Both the position numbers and the translations under genes were made by a program. Positions 21,291 to 33,378 of a DNA stretch of 64,000 nt are shown here, piece after piece; position 1 is the stretch's first letter; every line of letters begins with the position of its first letter. The stretch is from Dermanyssus gallinae (Eukaryota > Arthropoda > Arachnida > Mesostigmata > Dermanyssidae). The DNA lies in NCBI GenBank assembly GCA_003439945.1, contig QVRM01000335.1, positions 283,501 through 347,500 of the forward strand, in the 5' to 3' direction. A model generated the notes under the pieces. The model had not been told where the DNA came from. It ran no database searches and was given only the letters and a program-made list of their open reading frames with translations.

Positions 21291-23595
21291 TCGATCAACC
21301 TAGGAATGCACGCCCATGACAGGTGTGTGTGTGTGTGTTTGTGTGCAATGGAACTGGCTTGAAGTGGTAGGCAGCTTCGCGCTCTTCCGGCGTTCGAAGT
21401 TTCAACGAAGTGTCCTTGTTCTGCCCACAGCCTGTTCCAGCTGCATGTCATACGTGTCTAGCAGCGGCACCCATCACCTCCTCAAAAAGCTGCCAAAAAA
21501 AGCTGCCGGCATGTAACTTACGTCACATTAGGCCTGTGTGGGAGAGATTAGTTTAGGTATCGCTGTTTCCTTGTCTCTGCTTGGCCGGTGTTGAATGTTG
21601 TGTCGGTGGTTCGTGGTGGTCTAAAAGCGGTCACGCCGAAATGAGGTCGGCACACCATGACGCATCCTCTAACAACACACACACACACGTCGGAGGACGT
21701 GAACACGCAAGTCAAAGGAGAAGAAGAAGGCACAGATTACTTGACTTTTCAAGGTACACTACTTTTACTAGTAACCACTAGCTCACTCGCGCACACCCGC
21801 ACACACATTCCTTCGAGTAAGCGTTCCCATGTACAACATACAAACATACAAAAACGCATACAAACATATAAACATAAAAACATGCAAACATATAAACATA
21901 CAAACATACATACATACATGCGTGCGCACACAGATTCACGTAGATCGAGTCCTCGGGTACGTGCCACTGAGACGGGGTCTCGGCATCGGCAACGCCGGCT
22001 TGCTAGTTAAGGAGGCAGGCAGGCAGGCCAAGAGAGACCTGAACAGTAGATTTGACGAGACAGTTTGGCCGTACCGTACCGTACAGATGAACTGCAGCAC
22101 AGTTCATGTACGGAGAATGTACTGGAACGCTATGCAGACAGCGTTTGGCAGGACGGGGTGGGGCGGGCCAGGCACCACATACGAGTAGATCGAGGTCGAG
22201 CAACCACCACGAGCGTCTTCGACTCGATAGAAGACTTCATTGTAGTGTAGACCTAGTAATAGTGGTGGTGGTGGTGATGGTGGTGTCGTTGTACGGGGCA
22301 GTAGTAACTGTCGTCTTAAGTGTCATACGAATGGCAGCAAAACATCGTCTCTCCGTCCGTTTATCTGTCTGTCTGTCTGATTGTGTTCGTTGGGTAGGCC
22401 GGGCATCTTTTTCTCGCGGTCTATGGCGCTGTCTCGTCTCCGTGCCGCAGCCCTTGTGTCTCTGTGTTTTCTCTCATTCACATCGTTTTGGCCGCTTCCG
22501 CTGGGCCACTGTCGTCAGGTTTGGCCTTGAGACCCTGTTGTTGTTGCTTTTGTTGTTGTTGTTGTTGTTGCTGTTGTTGCTTTGTTGTTGTTGTTGTTGT
22601 TGTTGTTGTTGCTGCTGTTGTTGTAACCGCCGTTACCGTCTTTAGCAGGTTAGGCTAGGCGACAGCTGAAGCTATATCATCAACAACACCAGTAGTAACA
22701 ACATTACGCCTAGTTAAAAAAAACCACAACGACGTGGCGACAGCGACATATTTTGGTGCCTAGATTTCCCGTTTGCCCAGCGGTGGCATGAACATTCTTA
22801 CTGGTCAGTTTTGCCAGTCGTCGTCGTCGTCGTCATCGACGTCGTTGCTGGTGCTGTTCGCGTTTCTATTGTGGTTTTTTGGCATTGTTGTTGGTTGTCA
22901 TTGTTGTTCGCGTTGTTGTTACTGTTGTTGTTGGCGTTGTTCTTGTCGTCCTCATTGGCCGTACGCAACCTAGCACGACCTTTCAACGGCAGGCGATGGT
23001 GGTCGAGTTGAGGTCGAGGTTGTACTCGTAGTACTAGTGAGAGTGGTCGCGCTTTATGGTCGTTTTTCTGGTCAACCTCGACAACCTTCGTCTTCGTCCC
23101 CGTCCGGTTGTTCTGCCTGCTATTGCAACCGAGCCGCTGTTCGCTGTGGTCCCAATTGGCTTGGGGGCTTTGCCGAGTTGGTTGTGCTCTCTAAGCAACT
23201 CGTGGTTGAAAGAAGATGTATCTGAAGACCACCAATAACGAGAAGAACAACAGCGACAACGGCAGCAACAACAACAACGAACGGCAACAACAACAACAGC
23301 AAAAACAATAACAAAAATAAACGTTTATATCCTGTTGCCAACGACGGGTGGGCGCTCGGCCCTGCGTTGCAATATGTGCAACGTTCTATTTAAGTGCACG
23401 CACGTGCTTATTTATCGTACATTGCCACTGCGTGAACACCTGGCGCTGCTTTGCAACACGCGCCGACCCAGGTTACGAATGAGCGTTTTTTTTTTGTCAA
23501 GGCGGCGATGGCCATCGTCATACCGACAGCAGACCGGTCCAAAACGATGCGATGCCTCACTGGGCAATATTTGGTTTATGTTGACTAGTCTATGT

Positions 23596-23682
<87 letters not shown>

Positions 23683-24420
23683 ACTAATCTATATAAACTA
23701 AGAAGTGTTGACTGTATGTTCTTCCAAGTTCTTCGTTCTCTTGCTATCGCTTTAGTCAACCTACTTGCTATCAAGCACAGAACAGCGAAACGGCAGCAGT
23801 TGCAACAAAGTAAAGGTCGGGTCAAGAAAGACCTGGGAAAGTCAGAATGATACTGGCAACGCAGCCCAACCAAGACACGACTATGTCACGCGCAGAGCGA
23901 CACCCGGCTACAACGTCACGGTTCACCGCGTCAGGCTTGCTAGACCCATCATCGAGGGCCGTGTGCCCGATCAGGCGCTCTCTTACGATACTGCGTCCTT
24001 GCAAGAGGTTTTTGTCTCGGATACCTTCATATTATTAAATAAGCAGGCTGCCGATGAATGCCTCGGCATCAAAAACTCGGCCACTAAAGCATCAGCCCGG
24101 CTGATGTAGCTACTTCCACTAGGAAAGTATTTATTTAGCTTTCAAATTTGTTTTGGTTCCCTTTATCTTCCTCGATCGAATTGCCACTTATACCGCATTT
24201 TCCCCGAAGGAGGGGGGGGGGGGATGGGGTAATTAGTAACGTGGTCAGTTTATTTCCGTACTAATAATGATCTTCTTACTGAATAATGTAGCAGGCGCAA
24301 GCAGCTCAGGCTGGGCGTGACCAGTGATCTCCTAGAGTACCATGCATCATTTGCATCAGGTTTTGCTAAGCATGAAGAGTCTGGAGGTGGAGGTAGCGGT
24401 TTACGCTACTCGTCCCGTCC
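21291..24420. other. Intergenic DNA rich in microsatellites
   Basis: Contains ACAT/ACAA repeats at 21836-21925, GGCA at 22014-22030, GTG runs at 22262-22290, a long (GTT)n with CTG interruptions at 22538-22625, GTC/GTT at 22818-22945, CAA-rich DNA at 23250-23320, (TA)n at 23594-23680 and a G12 run near 24211-24222. No exon or mobile element could be supported. A 114-codon frame at 23765-24109 (+) has no recognised domain. Confidence 0.45.
23594..23680. repeat. (TA)n microsatellite
   Basis: About 87 bp of TA with one AT slip near 23607. Confidence 0.95.
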
Positions 24421-24429
24421 GCGGTACCC

Positions 24430-24735
24430 GCAAATCGCCGGTACAGTACTGGTAAAACTGGATTTTTGCAACACGTTCATCTCAGTGAGAAGAGGGCCAC
24501 ATGCTTAGGACAGTCCACGATTTCGCGTCGGAGCTCTTCCATCACGTAGCACTAAAATACCGTGAGACTACCTACCGATTCTATTCGATGAAGGCGTTAT
24601 CCCACGGGTTACAAGGATTCAGCATTGATAGCCAACGAGGCAATACCGCAACCGTGCTAGGAACACTGTTGTATAGGCAATACCGCAACCGTGCTAGGAA
24701 CACTGTATTCTCAGCCACTGCTGGCGATCTATAGC
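24430..24735 (+). pseudogene. RLE-type LINE remnant, internally deleted
   Basis: TVLVKLDFCNTFISVRRG (24442-24496) matches RT motif A of the element at 43443-46374 (VLVKLDFRNAFNTIRRD). Shortly afterwards SIDSQRGNTATVLGT appears, which is the extreme C-terminus. So the palm, finger and nuclease are deleted. A 31-bp unit GGCAATACCGCAACCGTGCT... occurs twice (24641-24671, 24677-24707), a small tandem duplication within the remnant. Confidence 0.6.
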
Positions 24736-25941
24736 CGTGATGGAGGTGAAAATTTCTTATATTATTCGAATGATCGATAGGGCGGCATCTGCTCTATGCG
24801 TTTCAAGTACAAAAAACACCTCTACTTTAGTGTTGAAGGCTACTTCGAGATTGTCACTTAACTAAATTACTGTCTAGTAATGACGCTGAGAAAATTCTGA
24901 ATTAAGCGAACCTTTATAGTGGTGGTGTGTTACCCAACGTGAGGCGTGAAAGTAAGTCTTATAATCGGCTACCAACATGATTTCGGATGATTTAACCAAT
25001 AGAGTTCCGACAGTATCTCTTCATTTATATTTAGGATACATTGTGAAGTCAACATTTGTCGTCTCTGCTCGTGTGCTTGGACGCCCACTGACACGTCTTG
25101 TTGTATGCCAAACGCTAGGACCTTGCACACGAATGTCTGTCTTATTGGTTCTGCGCATTGTACCCAAAAAATCTGCAGCGCTGCACATTGATGAAATGAC
25201 GCTGCATCAGGAAGTCGTCTACTGAAATGGGCTAGCCGTCGTTTGGTTCAAGCTGTATCCGACTATGTCAAGAATGTGTAGAATCACTAAAGACTTTAGT
25301 GGTTCAGTCTACCTGCAAGTGGGCAAGAATTGTCTACATGTCCATACTGGCTTGCTCGGGCGTCACTCGCAGAATGTCCAGATGGGTGACACAGTGCCCC
25401 ACCATAGAGAGTAGTGTTGGGGGTGTCTGTCAATGTTCCATCTCATACCAGGCCACTTCTCGCCACGCTGGAATGGTATGTGGGGCGAATTGTTGATATT
25501 CAAGAGTGGTCTCTTCGAGCTGTGTCCAGCGCTGCGAGGAAATGAAAGAATGTAGTGTCCCAGAATGTGGTGTCCACCGAGGTCCTGCAGGAGCACATCT
25601 GGGGCTCAATCAATAAGTGAAGTTCCACGCCTATGTAAACGCAGGTGCCAGCTAGGAGTGTCCTGATAGAAGATACTAGGAGAATACTACTTGGGGGCGG
25701 GCAAGCCCGCTTACCCGGGGTGGCGCAATGTGTGAGAAGAGTCGAGTATCGTGGACCAGTTTCATCCACTGGCACCAAGATGAGTGGTCCTTGGGTATCA
25801 TGTCCCGAGTAGTAGGCATCACATCCATTAGTGTCTACCGCACTGTGGCGAGCTCGCTTGCCCTCTGTATAGCTGACAAGAGTAAAGGTTTAGTGAACTC
25901 CAATCCCCTGTGATATTCCTGCATTGACTCAGGAACCAATT

Positions 25942-26020
<79 letters not shown>

Positions 26021-26084
26021 CACATTATGTTGGCGGAACAATGATATGGAGCTGAGTTGCAATTTTGATGCCATAAGCCGTGAA
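24736..26084. other. Unassigned sequence with degraded coding look
   Basis: From 24980 to 25910 both strands carry several 60 to 100 codon frames with protein-like composition broken by stops, suggesting an old transposon, possibly a DNA transposon. No catalytic motif could be recognised, so it is left unnamed. A (TA)n array of about 70 bp lies at 25945-26016. Confidence 0.35.
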
Positions 26085-26095
26085 TTCGAGGAACT

Positions 26096-26268
26096 AAAAT
26101 ACTTTTCGAGTTGAACCTTAGCCAAGATTTAACGTCCACGGGACTGCCTTCTGCATTGCTTCAGTGACGGACCCCCATAAATACAAATGTGCAACGGTGG
26201 GGCTCGATCCCGCGCATCTCTGTGTTTTCTTCGGTCGCGAGGCGCAGGCGAATGCCGGACTCGACGGG
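26096..26268 (-). mobile_element. tRNA-derived SINE, family 1
   Basis: A 173-bp minus-strand copy with B-box remnant GGATCGAGCCCC, body GAAGCAATGCAGAAGGCAGTC and a decayed tail. An 11-bp direct repeat TTCGAGGAACT (26085-26095 and 26269-26279) flanks it as target-site duplication. The head is 5'-shortened (GCATTCGCCTGCGCCTCGCG is kept). Confidence 0.75.
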
Positions 26269-26279
26269 TTCGAGGAACT

Positions 26280-26496
26280 TAACGACTTGTTTCGTGTAGT
26301 TGGGGAGTTAATTCTCGTAAAGCTGGTGGTTCCAAATATTGTTACGTTTAATATGATGATACGGATGATGATTACACTGTTGGTTTGCTATGTAACTTTA
26401 TTGTATCGGTGTTGAATCGTTATTATGCACACGCCTGAGAGCAAGGTCTTCGGCGGACGTGCTTGTATAACAGTTCTCCGACAGTCCCTTCTTATA

Positions 26497-26539
<43 letters not shown>

Positions 26540-27193
26540 CCCACACTTATTCTATATCTCTCTTTCTGTTACACTGCTTTTCGTCGCGTGCCCGCTGGTG
26601 TTCTATTTGGTGTCCGGCTGATGCTTCTTCGCTGGTGGTTGAAGTTGCCGTTTTGTTTGCGGGGCTGGCCGCCATGTAGCCGTTGTCAGTGGTCAGTGTG
26701 GCAGCTTTGTCAGCGACCAACGATCATCATCTCGGCGTATGTGGTCATCTGCCCTCTGTCGGAGTCGTCATCTCTTCGCTTCGCTCATGCTTTGCGCGCT
26801 TTATTTATGTGCCCTTCTCTTCGTCTCGTCCAGCCACTTCCTGTCGTCTCGTAATTTCCCCTATCTCTTCTTTGCGCCGCCTTGCATTTCTTGTCTTGCC
26901 CATATCTCTCTCTCTCTGAGCCGTTGTTTTTTCTCATCGTCATTTTTGTTGTCTCGCCGTACTCTTTTCCCATCTCGTATTTTGCTATTCGTTCTCTTCG
27001 TGTTCACAACGAGCAAACCACATCCGCAAAGAGCAGGCTAACTTTACGGCGTTGCAACCGCCGTCACCGATCTTCTTTCGACGAGAGAGTTGAGATGGTG
27101 GTGGTTACCACGGTAGTGATTGAGGTTAGTGTACTCGAAAATTCGCCTATCGATGCGGTTGTTGCTGCTGTTGTTGTTGTTTGTTGTTATTGC

Positions 27194-27224
<31 letters not shown>

Positions 27225-27971
27225 GGTGTTGTTGTTGTTGTTGTTGCCGTTGTTGTTGTTGTTGTTGTTGCTGCTTCTGGTGCCCCGGCTGGCCCGATGA
27301 CCTCAACTAAGCTCAACCATCAGCAGACTCTACCCGATCGGACTAGACGTTTGCGCACGTTCAAAAGCGTCGGTATTTCTATCTCTTCCTCGTTCTCCTT
27401 TCTAACCTTTCGATCTCTTCCTCTCTTTTCCCCCCGCCTCCCTCTCTCTCCCTCCCTCTCTCTCTCTCTCGCTATTTCTACCGGGCTATTTTTCTCTTCT
27501 TCTCGCTTTGTACAGCTTCCTATTTGGCTTGAGCTTTGTCGGTCGTTCTCTACCTGTTATCGTGTGCAAGAGAGTAGCCTAGCCCCGTGGCCCAGGTGTT
27601 TGTTTGCAGCTTGCGCGGTCCGGCCATGCCGCCTGGCACAAATGTACACACAAATCTGTACTATGAGGCCGTCGCCGTGTGTACTGGCGCGTGGAGAGAA
27701 TTGCTTCGAGTACCACTGATCTTATCGTTGTCACATTACTGTGGCAACGAACGGCTTTCGTTCCTATCTTAATTGTGTTTATTGTAGTTGTTGTTGTGAG
27801 TGTCGTCACTGTTATTACTGTCATTGCCGTTTTATTTGTTATTTTTCTTATTTATGGTTGTTGTTGCTGCTGCTGCTGCTGCTGCTGTTGTTGTTCGCAT
27901 TACTGTTTTTGTTGTCGTTGCTGCTTTATTTGTACGAGCTCTTGTTGTTGTATTGATATTGCTATTTAAAA

Positions 27972-28020
<49 letters not shown>

Positions 28021-29052
28021 TTATTATTATTATCATTATTTTATTGATATCGTTGTCCTTTTATTCTCGCCGTCACCTTTGTTTTTGTTGTCGCCATTAG
28101 CGTCAACACCGTTTCTGCTCTTTCAGCAGCTTCCTGCACACTAGCGGTAGCAGCAAAAGTTGGTTGTCTTTCTTTGCCAGCTTGTGCTATAGACTTGCTT
28201 GCTTGTTGTTGCTGTTGTTGTTGTTTTGATGGTCAGGCTATTGCTGTTGCTGCTGTTTTTGTTGTTGTTGTTGATATTGGTATATCTCGCCAATTTGTTA
28301 ATGCATTTTCGAGCGCTCTCAATTGTAGTGAGAACCAAAATTACCCCCCTTCCCCCTCCCACCACTTGTTTTCTCTTTGCTTCTCCCCTTCCTTTTGCTA
28401 GCACTTGCTCTAAGAATGAGTGCTACTATAAATGCTACCACTAATCCACTGTCACTATGGTTATTTGTTTATAATGCTGTTACTATGATCCGGTACGGTG
28501 TGTCGAGCTGTGGTGGTCGTTGGCACAACTTTCCTTGCAGCAGCAGCAGCAGAAGCAACACCAGCAAGAACAGAATCAGAATTAGCATCAACAGTGTTGC
28601 TGACAACAACGACCTCAGCAACAACAGCAGCAGCAACAACAACAACAACAACAACTACAATACAACAGCAGTATGTTGTAACTGTCTCTCTGTTGTGTGT
28701 GTGTTAAATCTCTCATCGGATCATCACGATGAAGACAAAAAAGCAGATCTAATCTAGCTTGAGAGTCGCTTTGGTCCTCCGAGGTTTTGCTGCCGCACTT
28801 CTGAAGTGCACGCTCAGCATTAACAGCAGTAGCGGACGTCATGGCAGCGGCGGGGACAAGGTCGTCGAGACTGTTGGCACAATCGGTACGCTAAGAGTGT
28901 GCGCCTTATACCAACCAGATGCTGGCTGGCTGGGTGGCCTGTATACAAGACGAGGAAGATGGCGCTCTCAGACTCGGGCAGCGTTGCAAGCACTATAATA
29001 CTACGATTATCGAGTGCGGCATTGTTGTAGTAGTAGTAGTAGTAGTAGTAAG

Positions 29053-29084
<32 letters not shown>

Positions 29085-29940
29085 ATAATTGCTGTTGCTA
29101 TTGATATTGCTGTTGTCGTTGCCGATGAAGACATCGCAGTGAGCGTAGTCTTGGGGCGGCGCTAGCCATCGTCGTCGTTGTCGTCGTCGTCGTTGTCGTC
29201 GTCAATCGTCTCCGCGTCTCTCCGTCGAGTGATGAGTCCGGTCGACTCGCCGAATGATTTGATAGTCATTGCACTATGCAGTTTCCCGCTTGACTCGTCA
29301 AGCAGTGACTCGCCCAGTCAAGCGTTCGGCGTTGCTCGAGAACGTACATGCTACGGACTTGTTGTACAGAGACTTGCAGGGCCACGACTTCATCGGCATA
29401 CCGCTTCGATCATTGATACTCCTGATTCTGCTGCAGCTGTTTATTTAGTATAACAAGTACAACCGCTACTACTACTACTACTACTACTACGACTACTTGT
29501 ACGATATCTGCGTCTGCTTTTTTTTGCTGTTGCATAGAGTTCTGTTGATTGATTGATTGATTAATTGGTGGGTGGGTGTTGTTCGTCTCGGATTAGCTGT
29601 GTGGTTGTTCTGGACCTGAAATCAGTCATCCATTTGGGCGTCTTCTTTTGGGTTCTGCAGCAGTGGTGAGTTAGTGGTGAGTGAGTGCGGCTACATTACG
29701 GCTTTCGGACGACGCGCCAACCTAACGCACGCGAGTGCTATCCCAAACGCGGAACTACTTGAAGCACAACAAGACAGTAGGACACGTTCCGCAGTCCCTA
29801 ATGCGTCAGTTGTTGTTGTTGTTGTTGTTGTTGTGCAACTGTGTGCAGATCTCAGACGGATACGCGCTACTACCAGCAGCGTCTTATATGCACTCACCAC
29901 TCACCGTAACTGTGATGTACCATATATATATATAGGAGCT
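26280..29940. repeat. (GTT)n-rich intergenic or 5' intronic DNA
   Basis: Contains (TA)n at 26496-26538, CT-rich 26840-26930 and 27400-27480, (GTT)n with GCT at 27160-27276, GCTGCT at 27865-27890, (TTA)n at 27971-28034, GTT/GCT at 28203-28275, CAG/CAA at 28537-28660, (GTA)n and (GTT)n at 29026-29083, GTC at 29170-29205, (CTA)n at 29468-29495 and (GTT)n at 29812-29833. GTT rather than CAA dominates on the + strand. Long frames here are poly-Leu/Val/Cys artefacts. This DNA precedes the first coding exon of the ZASP-like gene and could hold its 5' UTR introns. Confidence 0.5.
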
Positions 29941-30971
29941 CAATTTAGCTAAACTCTACCAGTCGGTAGGCTTTGTAGATCTTCGGCGATTTAGTTCATG
30001 TGCAAGCGTGTGGGGATAGTCTTTATCTACCGGATTCGAATTCGCGACCCTTGGAACCCCGAAATGGCGATCGTTCATGGCCGGAGCAATTACGACTCTA
30101 TTTATTTCGTGTCTCCCCGTGTTGTGCGCGGATTAGGCGTGCTGTGGGCAGCTTGCTCGCAAATAGAAAATTCATCATATGTGTAGACATCCTATAGTGA
30201 CATTGCCTATGTCCGCTGACTATAGGATATCTTGCAGGGCAAGGCATACGATGGTGTTGACTTTCGTGGTCTACTGACCCATCACATGATTGTGTTTGTT
30301 AGGCTGAGTGAACTAACCTATCCGTGTTTAGCGCATACCGTCATGTTATGGCAAAGTGGGCCTGCCAGGAAAGGCAATTTTTTTAACCGATTCTAAAGTG
30401 CCGTCGTTGTCGTGCAGCAACAAAAACAGTGAACAACATTAACACTTGAGTTCCGACGTGAATCGAAAGTTGTATCGTTGACTTATTAATACATTCCGTT
30501 GGCCAATGGCAATTTGCCACAGTCGAGCATGTAAAATGCTTACGGATACATAGAAGTCAAGAGAGCCCTTCCGACAGGACGGGGTCGTCGTCGTGTAGTA
30601 CGGGCAGATCTTTTACACATGATATATGTGCACATACACAGACGTTCGCACTCACAGACACGCTTACGAAGTAACTTGTAGCAATGTTGCTTGCGAGACA
30701 ATGTCATACAAAAGCACACCATTGTTCATTCAGAATTTACCGTGTGGCGTACTGTTCTTGTAGTTCTGTACGTTCTGCTGCAGCTGCCAGTTCGGCTGGC
30801 TGGCGATCGTACCAAACATGTGTTTCATATTTTTAGTCGGCCAGCAAAGCTGAAAATCTTGAGGAATCGTGCGAGACAGTCTGACCTGCACCAGTTCAGG
30901 CAACTGTTGACCGGTCTGCATTTGCACCGCCAACGCTTCAGTCAGAGATAGAGCGAGCTTACTCAGCAACC
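29941..30971. other. Upstream region of the ZASP-like gene
   Basis: No coding sequence recognised. The last 200 bases before the ATG at 30972 are moderately GC-rich and contain TCAGTC-type initiator-like sequences (30947-30952), but no TATA box at the right distance. The 5' UTR and promoter probably lie here or further upstream. Confidence 0.35.
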
Positions 30972-31079
30972 ATGACCACCGATACGCTGGTGAGCCTAGA
31001 GCGCGAGTCGGCAGTCGCTCCGTGGGGCTTCCGATTGCAGGGTGGATCCGATCTCAGCACGCCGCTGCAGATTCAACGA
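30972..31079 (+). CDS. ZASP-like exon 1: start and PDZ N-terminus
   Basis: 36 codons from ATG (context AGCAACCATGA) to the donor CGA|GTAAGT, phase 0. Contains SAVAPWGFRLQGGSDLSTPL, the first strands and the carboxylate-binding loop of an ALP/Enigma-class PDZ domain. This is the only ATG fitting the PDZ start. Confidence 0.88.
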
Positions 31080-32613
31080 GTAAGTTACCAACAACAACAA
31101 CAATCGATCGAACACTACCAGTGCTCTCCGACACATACTGCTGGTGTTTGTGGTTGTGACCTCAAAGTGCCGCCTATCGTTGTAGACACGCGACGGCAAT
31201 GGCGGCGGAGGCGGCGGCGATAAGCACAGGCATAGATACAAGCCGTACACCTTACTATATGAAGACATGCTTTCTAGAGGCATGTGTCAGCGAGATGTAA
31301 GGCAAAAAAAAGAACCACCAAATAAACCAGACCAGGATCTGTTAGACGCAAACGAACTAGACTAAGAGGGAAGGAACTGGAGAAATGACGATGAGAACAA
31401 ATCGCATTCGTTCGATTAGTTGAACAGTGCGTCGAACTCTTTTGCCAAGGATTTGCTATGTCTGTTACATTTGTGGCCTTGCATTGGCTCGTGTTCCTTA
31501 GGCGATATCGGGTGTTTTCTTAAGAAGGCGCTGCTAATGCTGGATAATGGCTGTATGGAGGGGATACGGGGGGACAGGGGTGCCTTCCCTTCTCGTTCGG
31601 ACCCCTCGACCAGTAGAGCTGCACTTTCAGTATGCGACTACTTTATCATTTTGCATAATCCTAGTAGAACATTGAGGTTTAGGGAACAGGCGGCAGCCTT
31701 GTCTGGTCGTGACATAGGCCAACATTTTCTGCCCTTCGTCGCAAGCAGGCAGCAACACTTCCTGCAGACCGGGGCATTGCCTGTCATATGCCGCCCCGCT
31801 GCTACCGCCATCTGAGGGCATTCTCAGCTGATTCGGTGGCCCAATTTGATGACCGTAACTGTTACCGCTGCTACGGTTGGTGTTAGGTGTTCATCGGAAC
31901 CCCGTCTGAGGGCGTCCTGCATCGAGGAGATATCATTCTCGCACTCAACGGTCGGCCGGCGTCTTCGCTGACGCACGCCGAAGCTGCGAACATTCTCGAC
32001 GGATGTGGCCGGACAGCCACGCTGCTCGTTAGGAGGTAGAGATCTCTTGTTTACGGTGTTCCTACACACTTCGCCTGCCTGCCTGCCTTCCTGTCTGCGT
32101 GTCGTATCGTAGTACACCACCGCCCCACCGACGTCCCGACCAGACGACCTGATCAGCGCCTGATTTTGCTGCCACCCGGTTTGGCCACCCCACGACCTCA
32201 TCGTCATCAGACCAATCCCGATCGAGTGGGGTTTCGTGCGACAAAGCTTGCGACCACGACACGTCGCTCGTTGTGTTGAATGTTATGGACGGACAGACGC
32301 CTGACGCCCGATTCCGATCTGCTCGCTTTATTTCTGCCCTACCTCGTCCTCTCATTCCTTCTCCACTAAGTTCGGCAAACACGTTCGCATGTGTATTCCT
32401 TCTGCACGACGACAACACCGCCGCTGCATTATGAACATGATCGTCATTCTCTGTATTGGCATCGACGTTCTCGAATGTGTATATATGTATATATATATAT
32501 ATACATACGCCTGTGTGTTGCCAACATCTGATCATTTAGTTTGCTTGCTGAAGTTCAAGTAGGATGAGGTGCTAAAGAGTGTGCCCCCTATACTATAAAG
32601 TTTATTTATACTA

Positions 32614-32689
<76 letters not shown>

Positions 32690-33316
32690 TGCATCAAGTG
32701 TGCAGCGGCGGCTTGCGGGCTAGAACACAAGGTTTATTACGATTCGATGGCTGCTGCCTCGAGTTCGTCTAGCATCGTTGGCCAAATGATTTGCTGATCG
32801 ATCGTACTGAAGTCATTCACAAGGACGGCCTCTTGACTGCCTTCACTCGCACTGCATATGTGGCTCGTTGCACGCACACGAAACACAGATTCGCTTGTTG
32901 CTCGCTACGCATTGGCAGTTGTTTGCCAACACGCGTAAGGATGGCCCTCGCATACGGCATGCCTTGTAGAGCTCCTCCAACATCCATAGGGATGGGCTTT
33001 AAGTTATAGTATTTTTGCCTAGGAATAATCCTAATCATATTCTATATGTTATTAGTTTTTTTTTCCTAACTGAAAGTGAGGGTTTATTATCTTTACGCAC
33101 GAGAAGCATGTACCTCGCACCGACCTAGTATACGTCGTGTCGTGCCGTCGGATCAAAGCCACAACTCATGACGACAGAGTCGCAGGTCTCTGACAACACA
33201 CAATCCTTTTGAGTATATATATATATATTTTTTTTTTAATTTATCATTACTTTACATTTATATATTTTTACATTTATTATTTGGTTAGTCGGAATACTAT
33301 ATATAGACGAATTAAC

Positions 33317-33378
<62 letters not shown>

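Noticed and set aside
21836..21925. Regularly spaced ACATA repeats as a CRISPR-like array
   Set aside because: Simple ACAT/ACAA microsatellite without spacers; eukaryotic DNA.
24205..24230. Poly-G run as G-quadruplex element
   Set aside because: One continuous run only, with no series of G tracts; possibly a sequencing-prone homopolymer.
24977..25913. Possible Tc1-like transposon
   Set aside because: Protein-like frames on both strands but neither DDE signature residues nor terminal repeats could be recognised.
27120..27719. 199-codon + frame rich in Leu/Val/Ser
   Set aside because: Driven by GTT and CT repeats; hydrophobic look is compositional, no domain.
29998..30197. B-box-like GGATTCGAATTC near 30040
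   Set aside because: No A box or SINE body found on either side.
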